In this document: one piece after another, positions 23,969-38,904 of the stretch
Layout of the letters: each line of letters opens with the position of its first letter
Numbering within the stretch: the stretch's first letter is position 1
Assembly (NCBI GenBank): GCA_963514095.1
Contig: OY741277.1
Location: forward strand, 9,377,137-9,441,136
Direction: 5' to 3'
Length of the DNA stretch: 64,000 bases
Source of the DNA: Eutrigla gurnardus
Taxonomy: Eukaryota; Chordata; Actinopteri; Perciformes; Triglidae
Notes under the pieces: generated by a model
What the model was told of the DNA's origin: nothing
Database searches by the model: none
The model's input: only the letters and a program-made list of their open reading frames with translations
Translations under genes and position numbers: made by a program

Positions 23969-26966
23969 TAAGGCCTTGATGTCCTTATGCAGTCACATCT
24001 CCATCCACGCGACAACAGCCCAGGCCCCTCCACTCATCAATTTTGCATTGCCATTTAAAAAAGCCTATCACAAGTTCCCCATCAGATTCACATCGGCCCC
24101 TGGTGCACATAAAAAGGCCTATTTATACTGATCCCCTCTCCCTGAAATTGTTTTTCAAAGGGAAGATTTTATTTTGTGCCCTTCTAGTATCAAAGGCTCG
24201 CCAGCACTCCAGAGAGTCAACCACATATATCAAAGTAACACAGGAGGAAGAGGACACATCGAAGAGAGCGTGAGTTTAAAAAAAAAAAGAAGAAAGATAA
24301 CACATTTAGCATGAACTACTTTGGGATGTTTGGAGGCTCTTATTTTTGTTTACCGAATCTGAATTCTGTCACTTTGTGTCAGGCGACACCCGCGCTGCTT
24401 TTTAATTGGGTCTGACATGTTTCTCATCATGGACTAACTTTACCGATGTACAAACATGCTGTTCACCCTTGACAGAGGAAGTTGTGAAAAATATAGTACA
24501 AACTCCAGAGAGTGACTGAATCAAAGGTTACAAAATGTTCAGACATATTGAAGTGGTACGACACATTTCAGCGTGCTTGATGCAGTGTTACTGGGAGCTA
24601 CCTCCAGAGCACAGGTGCATTGAGCACCATACCTTTTGAAATAACTAACAGTGTAGACCCAGTCAGGGTTCTGAGAATGCTGATTCAGTCTACAAGGGTT
24701 GAATCAGGGTTGAATCAGGTAAAGGTGTAAGACAAAAGTCCCATGGTATGGACGTGAAGATAGCACCTTGGACTGTGGGATCCTGGGCTGGTCTACAAGA
24801 TAGACTGAAGGGTTCAATAATTCCAAAGTAGCATCACACCTACTATTCCCTCACATTCAAAAGGTGGCAGTTGTGATTCAGCCACCTCGGGTTTATAATT
24901 TCCCATATCCCATTTGTGGATGTATGGATAGAATTCAAGAACAAAAGGTAACCATCAGTCTGTAAGCACAGGCAGAGACATCTACTGGACTCTATAGCTA
25001 ATACAGTCCTCCAATCACAAGCACTTATTTGATCACTTAAAATCTGCAAGTGTAGCTGGTCATTCAGGACATGCCCGAATAAATATGTCTGGACACCACA
25101 GTATGTAAAGGTGTTCAGCCTCTTACACCCTCTTAAACAAGTGATGTAGGAGCAGTAGGGTCACCTTGGTAGAAGGCTCCGCCCGGGTTATGCAGCCAGG
25201 CCACAAAACATTTTGGGAACAAAGGAGGGATTCGGTCTCCAACACCAACAGGGTGGTAACTTCACACACTCTTAGCTGAGGTAAACTTAATATGAATTGC
25301 TTTTCAAAGAACCCAATTTAAATACCGAATTTCTGGTGCAAAATACTTTTTAATTCATGGTGCATCAAATTGGTTTGTAAACCACCTGGTCAGAGTGTTA
25401 ACAAAAATAAGTGAGCACAGTAGGTGTATGTTAGCATCCATATTAGATGGATGCTTGATCAGCTGGTTGATCTGAGACAGGTGTACGTCATAGGAATCTA
25501 GCGAATACATGGCTAATCGCTCCCAATCATCAGGGTGTATGCACTGTATTAATGTGTAGATTTACAATCTGAAACATTTTCACGAAAAAAAATCCATCTC
25601 CACACTTTTACATGTTATCCCATTGCCTTTATCCCCTACATCAAAACATATTCCCTGTGCCCATTCTAACAGCGGACAGGCTACCACTTGAATTTCTGTG
25701 TGAGTTCCACAGAAGTACAGATGGTGGTTTTGTTGGACTTTATTACTTCACAGACATCCACACAATACGTGGGATAACAAAGAGAAGAAGTGAATACGTC
25801 TAAGATGTTTTATTCTGACATTTCTCTCCACCTACACACACCGTACCTCAGTGTATCTGTGAGCAGATAACAAATGAGGGTGCCAACTGGGCCACAAAAT
25901 GCCGCAGAGATAATCTGCTATCAGTGAGCCTCACTGATCCCGGGGAAAAGAAATAGGGCTTTGAGGGCGAAGTGTCAACACCTTAGATATCTGTACATAC
26001 TTAGCCCTGGAATCAAAGCGACGGTGGCAGGGTCTGCTCACTGCTTAGCCTCATATCTCCACAACAGTGACATCTGTGTGCTCTAAACCAAAGTGTCTCT
26101 TGACTTTCAACCCTGAGAAGGCACTAAGGAGCCTGCCATCTATCCACTGAAATGTTCCTAAAGTCACAATATATCCATGTTAATGCAGAAATGTTGACCA
26201 AGATAAGAGTTCTTGTTTCATAATTGTTTTTAATTACCAATCAACTGCTATGGCTAGACTGTTTAGACTTTTGTCCAGTGTTGTTTCAGTTTTTTTCTCT
26301 GACCTTGTTATTTCAGTTGGCTTTTGTTGTGGCCAGAATTTAGCGACACAAAAAACAGGATGTTTCATACCGACAGCGAGCTTGAAAGGAACATAAGTGC
26401 TTTGCATAATTAGTTTCTAATTATGTATAGTTTGCTAACTGAAGTGCCTCACATGGGAAGAGATCAGGAAAAACCTTGAACTTTATATCCATTTACAGAA
26501 TAAAGGGAACACTTAACAAAAGACAGAAAGGATGTGTGCTGGGAGAAATCCAATCCAACACGCTTCCCATAATCCCACTTTTCTTCAAATCGCTTTTTTC
26601 TTCATATTTTTGCAAACCAATTTCCAGACCATACTGCTGTGGTACACTGAATTTTGTTTTCCTACATTTCAGTCGGATAATTCCCTTTCTACAACTTTCA
26701 CTCAGAGTTGCTCAGAGATACGCGATTGGTGGAAGATCGATCCAAAATGGTTTCCCAACAGCTCAGAATGACTACTTGTGAATTCAAAGTAAATGATTTA
26801 TGTATCATCATAAATGGGCCCCTAAAAATTTACTTTGGTGTCATCCTCTCAGTATAAAAACAGTTAATATGAAATCTTCCCCAAACCAACACACTCACTT
26901 CCAACTCGTCAAATGGCAATGCTTGGTCAGTGCTGCTAAGCCTCAAACAACTCAAGTGACTACAGA
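23969..26966. other. Non-coding stretch, unique sequence
   Basis: No gene is recognised. Frames are short. There is a small direct repetition of GGTTGAATCAGG near 24,698-24,720 and an A10 run near 24,279. Nothing else stands out. Confidence 0.45.
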
Positions 26967-26971
26967 GTGAC

Positions 26972-27517
26972 TGTTATGTGCTCCCACTATTCTGGTCATC
27001 ATGGCTCTGATCCTTTCTTTAACCTGTTTTTTCTCTAGCGTTCCAGAGGTGCCTTTCAGAGCCTTCATTGCTCCATTGGTTTCCTGGCTGGCCCAAGCTA
27101 CAGCTCGTTTGGCCTGACGATCCTCCCAACATTAAAAAGGGCCCCAGTGAACACTTGTTGTCTCTCTTCCAGCCTGGTGGCAGCAGTCTGTGTTCGGTCG
27201 CAGGGGCTACAAGAGTAGAGTATCGCTATGTTTCTCTTAAAAAGGATTGGGACGGATGGTACTGCCTTACGTTTGGTTTTTGGTTCTTTTGTTTAGGTTC
27301 CTTTATTAGGCAGTCAGGTGTTTCAGGTCCGACGGCCCATGGCGTGGATGGCCTGAGCTCTTATTTGTTTCTTTTAGCCAGACCATCTGATCTGTTGTTT
27401 ATTTTTGGGGTTCATGGTAATGTGTGTGTCTACTGGAAATAAAAACTTTTCACTTTGAACCAGTTTCTTTAGTTATGTTCGGTGCCTCGTGTGCTATTTG
27501 ACCTGGTGGCCGTAACA
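26972..27517 (+). mobile_element. Solo LTR of a Gypsy-like retrotransposon
   Basis: The 546-bp block starts TGTTATG and ends CGTAACA, a near-perfect short inverted terminus of the TG...CA type. It is flanked on both sides by the identical 5-mer GTGAC (26,967-26,971 and 27,518-27,522), the expected target-site duplication for LTR element integration. A polyadenylation signal AATAAA lies at 27,438-27,443, where an R region would end, which sets the plus orientation. No primer-binding site, polypurine tract, gag-pol or second LTR follows, so this is a solo LTR left by LTR-LTR recombination. Family assignment to Gypsy rests on the TGTTA...TAACA ends and is less certain than the LTR call. The 124-codon frame at 27,068-27,442 lies wholly inside and is not a gene. 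Confidence 0.85.
27438..27443 (+). promoter_or_regulatory. AATAAA polyadenylation signal in the LTR
   Basis: Canonical AATAAA 74 bases before the LTR 3' end, followed by a T-rich stretch, as expected near the R/U5 boundary. Confidence 0.6.
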
Positions 27518-27522
27518 GTGAC

Positions 27523-28309
<787 letters not shown>

Positions 28310-29115
28310 CTATTTGACTCTATTGATGTTTTCTTTTTAATCTTTTTTATTTCCGTGTGGTTGGATGGTTGTCCGCTTGTGTATAAATAAATATACAGTA
28401 TATTTACATTATGCTAGCCAGTATTTAAATATAAGTACTTGCATGTCAGACTGATGAGGTAGGACAATGTCAACTGCATTTATTTATGCATCGACACTTT
28501 ATTATGATACATTAATTATTTTTTAATGACACATATGAATACATTATATAGCATGATTAGCCATACTTAGCATCAATCAGTTGTAACCTTGGCAGTGCTA
28601 TGTCATCACCACTAAGTTCCACAGCACAATTCATATCCATATATCCAAATCACTGTAGTATCATCAGTCCGTTTCCCTAGAAACCCTCTTGCTCTAAAAA
28701 AAAAAAAAAGAGACTGTACATAAAGAATATGCCTCTGCTCCCATGAGCTTTGATGGAATTTAACTCCCGATATCTTTCCCCAAAAACCCACCAGAGCCTT
28801 CATTATAAGTCATTAGGCTTCATAAGGTTTTCATGAGCTTTTCCGTCTCTCACTCATATAGAGATCCATGCAAATTTCCCAGGCAGCTTAAATGCGCTCT
28901 CGACAGTATACCAAAACAGACATTCCAAGCTATTGGAGGTCCCAGCGGGCCCTTCTGCTCTGATGACTGGGTCTCCTATTACCCATGAACACAATATTTT
29001 CTCTGGTTCACAAAGCAGGAGGCAGGCACTCTTTCCATTTTAAGAAATAGAAAAACCGATGGAATACACTCATCTCCATAAATTTACCTCTGTGCTACTG
29101 CTGGATTATTTAACA

Positions 29116-29137
29116 TGTGTGTGTGTGTGTGTGTGTA
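29116..29137. repeat. (TG)11 microsatellite
   Basis: Pure TG over 22 bases, followed by imperfect GTGT-containing sequence to about 29,172. Confidence 0.9.
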
Positions 29138-29809
29138 TAGGCATGAGCGTGTATACCTGTGTGCACATGTGTATTATTATTTGAGGGCTTCATAAAACGA
29201 TGTGTCAGTATATCAAACATGAGTTTTCCTTTATCCAGCTTTCCATTTTTTCATTGATCTTAGTACAGTCACTTCAAAAGGCCCGGAGAACGATCGGAGT
29301 ACAAAGCAAAGTTCAATCCCTCCTTTACATCTGAAGGACAGCCTCTGCCCCAGATGGTTCCACTCTCAACCCAACAATGACAGGCTGGCTCGATTACCTG
29401 GTGGTTTGAACCTGAAGCACAACAGAGGATACACAAAATGTCAAATTGCCATGGACATTCAAACTTTTAGGCCTTTTTCCAAATACCTCAAATCTGTCTC
29501 ATCCGCCGTCCCTTTCTCTTTGTCATTCTGTCCTTCTATTTCGGTATCTGTCTGTCATGGCTTTCAGCTTCAAGAAGGTCACTGCAGAAGCACTAAATTG
29601 GATGGTGTTTCCATGTATTCCCACTTCCTCTCAGCCTTTAACATGTTCTTACACAAGTGTGTCCAAGCACTCTGACAAACTTTCATTCACACCCATATAC
29701 TCACATAATACTGTATGTACCTTTTACAAAAATGCACACTCTCACATTCACACACAAACACAACGCCACCTTCACACACATCCTCCACCACCTCCAAATT
29801 GCAGCCCAG

Positions 29810-30130
29810 CAGCTCGATCTTTAGAAGTTCTCTTAATCAAAGTGCAGCTGTGAGGCTAATCAAAGAGCCCTAAATAACTCCATCTCCCAACACAGGCCAT
29901 AGGAGGATTAAAAATCCACTAGCCAGAACTGGGTTTCTTCGATCTGGAGGCCGCTAACGCCTAATGAGAACTCCCCAAAGCCCCAGATCACAGCTGAGCT
30001 GCTGGGCGCAGCATGCTGAGGCCCCTCTTTAAATCCTAAAGAGATCCTATCAGGACCAGATGAAAATAGATAGTGCCCTCTCTGGGTGTCAGATGATTAA
30101 AGAATGGCAGAGGATTATAGAGTCCAGTTT
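29810..30130. promoter_or_regulatory. Candidate conserved element with paired TCF/LEF-type sites
   Basis: ATCAAAG occurs at 29,836-29,842 and again at 29,859-29,865, 23 bases apart and in the same orientation, matching the WWCAAAG TCF/LEF core. The block continues with low-repeat sequence containing CCTAATGAGAAC and CAGATGATTAAAG. No coding frame accounts for it. Function is inference. Confidence 0.2.
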
Positions 30131-33018
30131 GGATGTTAGTTCTGCTAGGGAAGGGGAAAGGGAACTCACAGTGCTCCTGTATTTGTGTGTGCCTTTTACA
30201 TGGCATTTAGGCCCTTACAGATAAGAGCAGTCTGAGACCAAGGGTGAATGTAAAGGCAGAGCTCCATTATGCAGACTTAGGAGACCTACATTTGTTTACT
30301 CAGATCTTATAGGGATTACAGTACCGTTTGCTGTGCCTCCATTAAACACACTGGCCTTTTGTTCTACCATGAGGCTTGATGATGAGTTGGAGTGCATTCG
30401 TGTTTAGTTCTCTACAGAACTGGTTGACCATGATAAGTGCATTATGGCATTACTATGCTTTGAACATTGGATATTTTTAAATCAAATACTGTTATTATTT
30501 ATCATCAGACTGACGAATGTCATTGTGAAATACAAAGACATTTGTCAAACTGATAAATAAAGTTGCTTTTTGACGAATCCTAAATTCACCGAAAAGACAA
30601 AACGGATTTTTCTCATTTTGAAAGTGGTAGAAATGTGTTGATCTCAGGTCCCACCATGTTCTTTTTATCATGATAAACAATATGTAGTGAGCACATGTTA
30701 AAACTATGTGCGGAGCCAAAAAGACCGTCAGCACTAAGTAAGTCAAATCCCTCTTTTAATGCTGAACGGATCAACAGAATCCCTCGGAGAGAGTTCTACT
30801 GTACCTTGATAACGTGTCTAGCTTTCCTTAATATTAATATCTTTCCACCCCTGCGTGTATTTATGCATACCTATGCATACACATTAATATTTACACTATT
30901 AGAAATTTGACAATTAGCCAGCCATTTCCTTCTCTTTGCAGCAAAGCACACACGCTGGCAACCTATCTGCCTGTCGGTCTTTCCGGCGTGGAGGATCTGT
31001 ATGCTCTAACTAGACCAACACAGATCTGACAAGGTTGTGTGCACCTGTCATGTCCCACTCTCCTAGAACTTTAACATGTTCATGTCTGGGCCTGGCAGGT
31101 CATTATAATAAATGAGGTAGGCTTAGTGGACAGCCGTGGCTCGTTCCTCCTCCCTAATGGGAGCGAAGAAATCTGCAAAACCAGTGCTTTACATTGACTG
31201 ATGCTGAAGGCTCAAAGAAACTAGTTTAAGTGGACAATTAGAATAGCAGGAGGGTGGGGTATATCTCACTGCCCAATCATATGAAATGTCCCTTGTTATT
31301 TTAATAATTCAGACAGCGGCTAATTTCTACAGCTCGACTGTGTCAAGGTAATGTACAGCTCGCATGTCCTCGATGTGTCTTTGAACTTATTCACTGCAGA
31401 TTCTAGAGAGCCGCGGGCGGGTTTCCTGGCAGGGGAGACGGCATGGACGTCCTATTAAATCAAGCATATTGGGACAATATTGAGAGGAAGACATGCTAAA
31501 AACTGTCTTTCTTGATTAGACAGCAATTCGTATCCTCTGCTCAGCGCCACCGCACGCCACCGACAATATGTCCAATTGAACACAGAGGAAGGCATGACTT
31601 GTATGAAATTCCCTTGCCGCTTCTGGGGCGTATTCTGCCCTCAGTGCTTACACAGCTCAACAACAGACCTACACACATACCTTGATGCTGAAGTCTAAGG
31701 CTGTTAGACCCTCCACTCACATCTGAAGTGGCTTAGCACGAGCGCAAATCTCTCCAAACCAGACCCCGAGGACTCTATTTCATACTCTCAGCCCCTCTCT
31801 GCCTCTTCCTCTCCAATATGCCTGACCTAGACGTCTGCGCTCCTTTCATCCACATTCCCATGGAAACTCATTTAGCCTAGCTAGAGGGAGAAGGCAGCCC
31901 TGGGTTCAATTGGCTGGATTTACACTTGAGATATTATTCATTACATTAGCTGCCATGCTGATCTCTTGCCTGGTTGTTCTCTCTCTCTCGCTCGCTCTCT
32001 TTCTATCTCTCTCTCATTGTCTGGTGGCCTGCTTCTCAATATATTCCCTGTCTTAAAATTCATGGACTTCCCCTCAATACATACCTATATTCAGTTTTCT
32101 GCTTTTGTTAGCCACCCTGTCTCATCGCCAGATGGAAATTGCATTCTTGAATGTCAAGAGCAATATTTTCCAAGGACGAATTAAAGCGAAGGCACAAAAG
32201 CGGCTGCATAACAAAGTAAACTTGTCTTTTGATTCATTTGAATGTATGCCAATGATTGTGACAATATGCAAATACAAAGATATCTCTTTACTCTTACAAA
32301 AAAAAAGAGATACATGAAAATATAAGAATAATTGAATTGTCGATGCTTGTTAGGACAATTCAACATGGTGTCCAGACAATGTTAAAGTGAGTGGATTTTT
32401 TTTATCTTCAAAAAACAATGTGTGGCTATCAGAACCATGGAATGTAATGGCTAATTGTCCTTGCTACTGCAGATTTTATGGTCTTTAAGCTTATTATATA
32501 ATTGCTTGCCAGAGCCGGATCCTGCAGTGAGATGAACCATAATGAGTGTGCATGTGTGTACGTGTGTGCATGTGCATATCAAAAGGAAACGTACGATTCT
32601 TCTTATTCACATTTGCACTCAATCCTCATCCACTATCGTTTCCTCATACACCACTGGTAGCATATTTAATTATGGGCACTGTCTGTTTGCCAGCTGTCAA
32701 GATACAGTATGTGGCATGTTAATGGACATTACATGACTGGAAACGAAGCTATTATTTCAAAATGAGCATTAATATCTTCAGCCGCAAACAGCCTCGGGAC
32801 AAGTAACGTTAGAGGGGTGGCAGACAATGATTAGCTTCAACTCTGACTCCCAAGTTTCCCACATCAACACGGCCGCGGGAGCACTGTGCAATTGTTCCAG
32901 TATTCATCACCATCTCCTCTACCTGACAATATTACTCCCTGAAATCCTTTTTTTGTTTGTTTTCTGTTTACATGTTTGTGTTTGTCTATGTCGCGTTACA
33001 CTACACTGTATACATTTT

Positions 33019-33037
33019 TATATATATATATATATAT
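33019..33037. repeat. (TA)9 microsatellite
   Basis: Pure alternating TA over 19 bases. Confidence 0.9.
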
Positions 33038-35176
33038 CTGCACAGTCATACAGAACCCCACTCGCTTGCAGGTGTGTCTCTGCCTTTGTGTGCTTATACG
33101 TGTCTGAGTGTGCACATCCACATAGTGTATGAGCACATGCCTCTTTGTCACAGAGAAAAGGGGGGGGGGGGGATTGTATCCATCTTTCCCAGTCCATTTT
33201 TTGGAGATAATGACGGCCATTTCTTCTTCTCAGTGACTGATGACAGGCAGAACTAACCGCTAATGGCATGCCAGTGCTGGAGCGTGCCACTTATGTTATT
33301 TTTCCTGACAAGGCTCAGGGGAAGGCTTCATTTTTTTGACATTTGACCATGCAAATTCACTCCTGCTACATTATTCCACATTTACATCCATCTCTCACCC
33401 CTCCCACCTCCTCTTCTGTCTCCATCCACCCTACCCCACCCCTCCCTCTCTTTCCTTCAGAAATCTGCTAGTGGTTGCAGACAGTAAAAGCCAGGTCAAA
33501 AAAAAGTGCCATGAAAAAAATAAAAACCCACTTAAATAGCTATACAAAAGGAATTCTGAATAAAGAGCCCAACCTTTTCTATTCATGCCCTTTTCAAAGC
33601 AAATGAGGCGGTCAAACAGAAAGCTGGTAAATGCAAAGGGATGTGGTAAATATGAGCTGTGCGGAGTGCAGTCGAGGTGAATATGAGCGCCACCAAATAA
33701 TTAATTGACACAGGAAATTTCAATTTGTGCCTTTGTATATTGTTCTTTTTTTTTAAATCTCAGTTTTGTGACAAATGCTTGCGCTGTTTCTGTCCATTAC
33801 AGATGGAACGCATGATCTTGGAAACCACTCAGACGATTTGCAAGATTTATTATCAAACTTTGAGAAAAGGTTGAGTAATGAGGATAACTTGGGGGGGGGG
33901 GAAAGAGCCATTGTTAGTCACGTTAGATCAGAAACAGCATGTGACAGTAAAGACACAGGCACATACAGTAGAGACTAATGCACAGACAGAGACAGTCCAG
34001 AGTTAACAGTCATTTCGATTTCCTCGACATTCTCTTTCTTCTGCAAACTTTTTTTTATCCTTGAAAATTACTATTCAAAAGCCATTCGGGTTATGTTTTA
34101 TGAGCCTTCGGGAACCGCACATCCATATTCAAAACCCCTTCGTACACAGACATCAGGTGTGGTCCACATCCACTAATAAGGCAAGTTTTTTCCTACACCT
34201 TGCCGCTTTTTTTCATCTCATAAGTTAGCAGTATGTGACTGCACTCTTATTAATGCAATAACTTCATCTTCCTTCTGATGATTTAAAGAGCTTTTGTCTC
34301 AGTGGGTGGTATTGGTTTTCCGTGTGCATGTCTGCTATTGTGCCATCCGTGCATATGTGTAGGTTTACATATGCGTGTGTGCCTGAAATGTTGTGTGTGA
34401 GTGTGTGTGTGAGAGAGAGAGAGGGAGAGAAAGAAGGAGGGGGTTGATGGGTCTTGGTGGGTCAGCACACCTGCTGCGGCTACAAGCACTCTGGGACAGC
34501 TAATGTTCTCTGAGCTGACAGGAATCTCCCCCACCACTCCGATGCCCGGCCCTCCTCCTCGCTCCTTCTCCTTTAGTTTGAGCTTAGATAGATTGCCCTT
34601 GTAACAGGGGCTAATAATGTGCCACGGAAGGCTTTTTAATAGGGAGGACTTTGATAGGTTTTCCAGGACACAAAAAAAGCCACACAGAGGAAGATATATG
34701 CATGGCATGCACATGAAGTCAAGAACGGACACACACACACACAAAGAGATGCCCACGCGCACGCCTGTGAACTCACACAAACTCATACAAATGCGAGTGT
34801 GCACACACATCCACGCACACGCTCACTCTTTACCTGTCGGCTTGTTTTACCACATTATTATAGCTGGCAGGGGGTCTCTGGCCCTCTGCTGTTCTCCAAA
34901 GGCAGCCTGTAATGTGTCAAGAGAGAGAAAATGAGGAAGGAGGGAATGAAGGGAGGAAAAGAAAGAGGGAAAAGAGGAGGGGGTAGACTGCCAGCTGACA
35001 ATGAAATAAAGCCCATTAGAGAGAAGTAAAATAACACAGGGAAGGAAGTGACAGCAGGCCTGTTACACACACAGCTTTACTGTCTTTAACTACTGTCAGC
35101 CCCACTGTGTGACAGCAGCTGCCATCTCTCACACATGAAGGCAGGCATATACGCATTCACACACACACGAGCATGA

Positions 35177-35181
<5 letters not shown>

Positions 35182-35209
<28 letters not shown>
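35182..35209. repeat. (CA)14 microsatellite in a CA-rich neighbourhood
   Basis: Pure CA over 28 bases. Flanking sequence from 35,140 to 35,310 is also CA-rich and degenerate. Confidence 0.92.
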
Positions 35210-35212
<3 letters not shown>

Positions 35213-38200
35213 ACAACTTCCCTACTTGTAATCATGCACATGCAGGCACGTGCAAATAAAGGGACACACAAACAAACACAAACACACAGATGTAGGATAG
35301 ACACAGAATGCACACATCCAAACAGCGCTGAAACGCACTGCAATTCACACCACACATTTGAGAGGTAGTTTAGTGATTTAATGGTCAGTATTTCTAAATA
35401 GATGTCTAATCTGTATATAAAAAGCAGCCTTATATATATTGTCACACATTTTCAAAGTAAAAACAAAAAGAATGGTATAATGATTCTGCTGTCTTGTTTT
35501 TTTTCTGTTTCATATGAGAAATATTGTGAGAAATACATGTGCTATTGCATTAATACATTCCATGAGTACGTTGCACTGAAAAGTTGAAATTCACAATGTT
35601 TTATGTATTCCGTTTCTTTTAAACCAAGTCGATTTTTCTAAAATGTCACTCTAAAAAAAGAAACATCTAGCTCATGCCTTGAGTGTTGCTAACTTGGCAA
35701 ATATGTAACTTACAACTATAGGTAATAACCTCCATGGGTTCACTCATCATTCATTAGGTGTAAATTGCCTGATGGTAAATTGTACGACATACTTGTCTCG
35801 ACATTCTCATCTGAGAAACACTGGACGGACAGAGATGATAGTTTCCATGGCAAAACTTAAGGTTATTATTCCTCCTCTCTGCATCTAACTTTAGTCATCA
35901 ATCCTCTCCTTATCCAAAAAATCGAATTAAAGGGTTGAAGAAGCTGCATGTGCCATCTTATCCACCATTTTATAGCAAAATACCTCGACAACATTGTATA
36001 AGATGAAAGTGGATCTGTCAGTAATAAATATGATAGGTAAGGTACAAAAAACAGGTGCTTAACAGAAAGAAATCCACTTTTCTTTTCTCTTGTCAAACTT
36101 CAGAAAAACACTATTTCAGCGCAACACAGTGTCATCTTCATTTAGACAGTCAATACAAACATCACCAGACCACAAAATGAGAATAAGTGGATTATATTGT
36201 TTTCCAAAAAGGACATTCAGCTTACTACAGTTGAAGAACACCGATATGTTTTAGAAATAACTGCTGGAAACAGGAAGCATCTAAGCTGCTGTCCCATATC
36301 CCCATGAAATGGATGATAGCAGTGATATGAGCCTGGCCCTTTGGAAATCAAATGGATGTCATGTAAAAAGGTAGATTTTACTAATGCTCACATCACCATG
36401 GTCATTCAAATGCATGTTTCAAAGTGACACGAGGCTGACCTGTCAGGAAAAATGGACTTTTAAATGATATAGACAGAAGACTTGTAAAGCCAGGTCTCAC
36501 TAATATTTTAAAATATTAATGTGTACCTCCATCACTGCATGAGCGAGAGATATTCTAATAGATACTTAATTATTCATACCCATAAATAAAACCTGCTTAC
36601 CTAGATTAGGACTAAAAACCCCGACTGCGGTGGTTTATGGGGACAGTCTTATAATGTATGTATGCAAAGGTTTTCTGATGTTCAGCTGTACACCTGCACA
36701 TTAAGGTCAGCCTGAGAAGCAGCACGTCAGGTTGAAAAGTACGGCCCTCAGATAAGTGTTCAATTCATATTCACGGAACGCAACTTTCTAGAGCTTTACA
36801 CTGCTATTTGCTATCGCCGAGCCACCGTGCATACTTCAGTATGCACTGTTTATGTGTGCTGAGGGCCAGTTTGTCAGACTGTCAAACCAATACACGACCA
36901 GCTTCATGAGAAAACCATGTGACGTCAACGACACAGACTTTCGTATTACTCTTGCAGGGATTTCATGCAAAGTCGGGTTTTCTTTAGCAGTTTGAAATGT
37001 ATTGCATAATGACTTTGCATTGCTGCAGATGTGTATGAGCACTAATATTGAGAATAAACAATATTATTAGCACGGTAGGAAGCATGCTATTCCAATGCAG
37101 CATGCATACACAAACAGAACAATAGCATTTCAGGTGTAATAGCAGATAGTAAAGACAGCTCCAGATTCAAGTACGGTGTTTACAATGTGTACTTTGAGGA
37201 GTTGTGAGACATTAAACAAGAATACTCAAAGGAAAATGATTAATTCATCACAGAATAAAGACTCACACATACCTACCTCGCCCGCTTCACCATGCCAGTT
37301 GTTTTCCCCTCAGCCGACACGTCTGGTGTGTTTTATCCCCCGGATCTGTAAGACCACTTGTGAGAGAGAATTAACTGCTAATCAGTTTTAGTCGCAGCCC
37401 GTTAATATTTAATTGAATAAACAAACAGACACAAACAACTTAACGGGGAGTGTTATGATAATGTTTTCCATCTTTGCTTGCTTAAAATTCTGTCATGAAA
37501 AATGTAATTATTGTTGACAAAATTAATCACGTTATAATTAAGTTGTGGAGAAGACAAGAGCTGTGGAAAGTAGGTTAAATGTGGAACACTTTTCTTGAAG
37601 TTGTTTTTAAGTTTACATTTCATCATCAAGTATGGCACACGCAAAGTGAATGTGAGGTCTTCTTTGTATAGTATACGCAGGTATTTGTTGATGTAAAGTT
37701 CACAATGTAATACATCTATAGTAGACCCACCTTGTGATGGCAAGTTTCCCTAGAACATGCATTTGTGAAAGTATCCAGTTATTAACTTGTCCCTAAAACC
37801 TTTAACCTGAGATCCATCACGGACGTCAACAGTTTACTGTTAGAGGGTCAATGTGGAATTGGGATGCAATGTGAAATCAGGTGTTATATTGTTTAGTCAT
37901 CTGATTTAGGTTGAAATATATATAGATATACTTCAATGCCAGCACTTTTCATACTTATTTAGGCTATATTTCCAGAACATATCAAAGAAAAGAAGTCCTA
38001 ATAATGGATCAGGGAGACAGGCCAGGCTAGAAACATACATAATACTGGAATAATTTTCTTTTTTTTAAGGTGCATATGTTTCTGACAAAAATAAAGAATC
38101 TATTTTTCTTGCAGCAGTCAGTTTACAAGAGACACAAATAGAAAGTAATACAGAGGTTATTAGGAATTACCTACCTTAAATCTACCATTGGCCATGTTTA

Positions 38201-38865
38201 GCTTAAAGAAAATATAAATTAATTTACAAAAGTAATTTTATCGTATTCATCCAAGCTTGTCTTGAAAAGGACAGACTAATACTCACAGAAATAAGTCTGT
38301 TTTACCACATCAGCCCCCTTCATTATAATGATTACTTACATATAATACCAGGGGACGGTGTGACTGATGTACTTGGCTGTTTATTCATTTACTTACCACA
38401 TAAAAACAGCGAGGCAGCACTCTTCCTGTTTAGGGTGCAGGCATTTTGAGCACAAGGTTACACAAAATGTGTTCCCTGCCGTTATACCTTGCTATCGAAT
38501 GTATTCTGATCTTGACAGAATGACAAAATGCTTCATGCACACGCAAAGGCTTTTATGGCCATTCATGTTAAAGCATATTCATTCTTCTTTGATTCCGTAC
38601 AACTTTAACATTTGGAGACTCAATCGCTTCATCCAACGGCATCAATACATCTCCTCATCCACCGCTAAAGCAGCGTCGCTGTGATGCAGTCAAAGTCGAT
38701 GCTCTAATAATCAGTGATCACTCAGTGAGAAAAGAGCGGGCGCTATTATTGAATAGGCGGTGACTGTTTAAAGACTTCTGATGAGGCGAGCCCAGTATGC
38801 CTGTGGAGAATGTGAGAGGCAGGTTCCACAGATAATGAAGTCTGCAGCTGTGGTGAGGAACACAA
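35210..38865. other. Non-coding stretch, AT-rich
   Basis: No gene is recognised. It contains an 18-bp perfect palindrome TAATATTTTAAAATATTA at 36,501-36,518 and, just beyond, a block at 36,540-36,660 with TTAATTATTCATACC and a RUNX-like CTGCGGTGG. The remainder is AT-rich with short frames only. Confidence 0.45.
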
Positions 38866-38873
38866 GTGTGTGT

Positions 38874-38904
<31 letters not shown>
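38866..38904. repeat. (GT)n microsatellite
   Basis: About 39 bases of GT with two CGTG interruptions. Confidence 0.93.

Noticed and set aside
34283..34810. 175-codon minus-strand frame, the longest overall
   Set aside because: Composed largely of CA/GT-rich and GA-rich simple sequence (His/Thr and Ser/Leu runs); no domain or splice context.
36501..36518. 18-bp perfect AT palindrome
   Set aside because: Low-complexity AT sequence; palindromes of this kind are frequent in AT-rich DNA.
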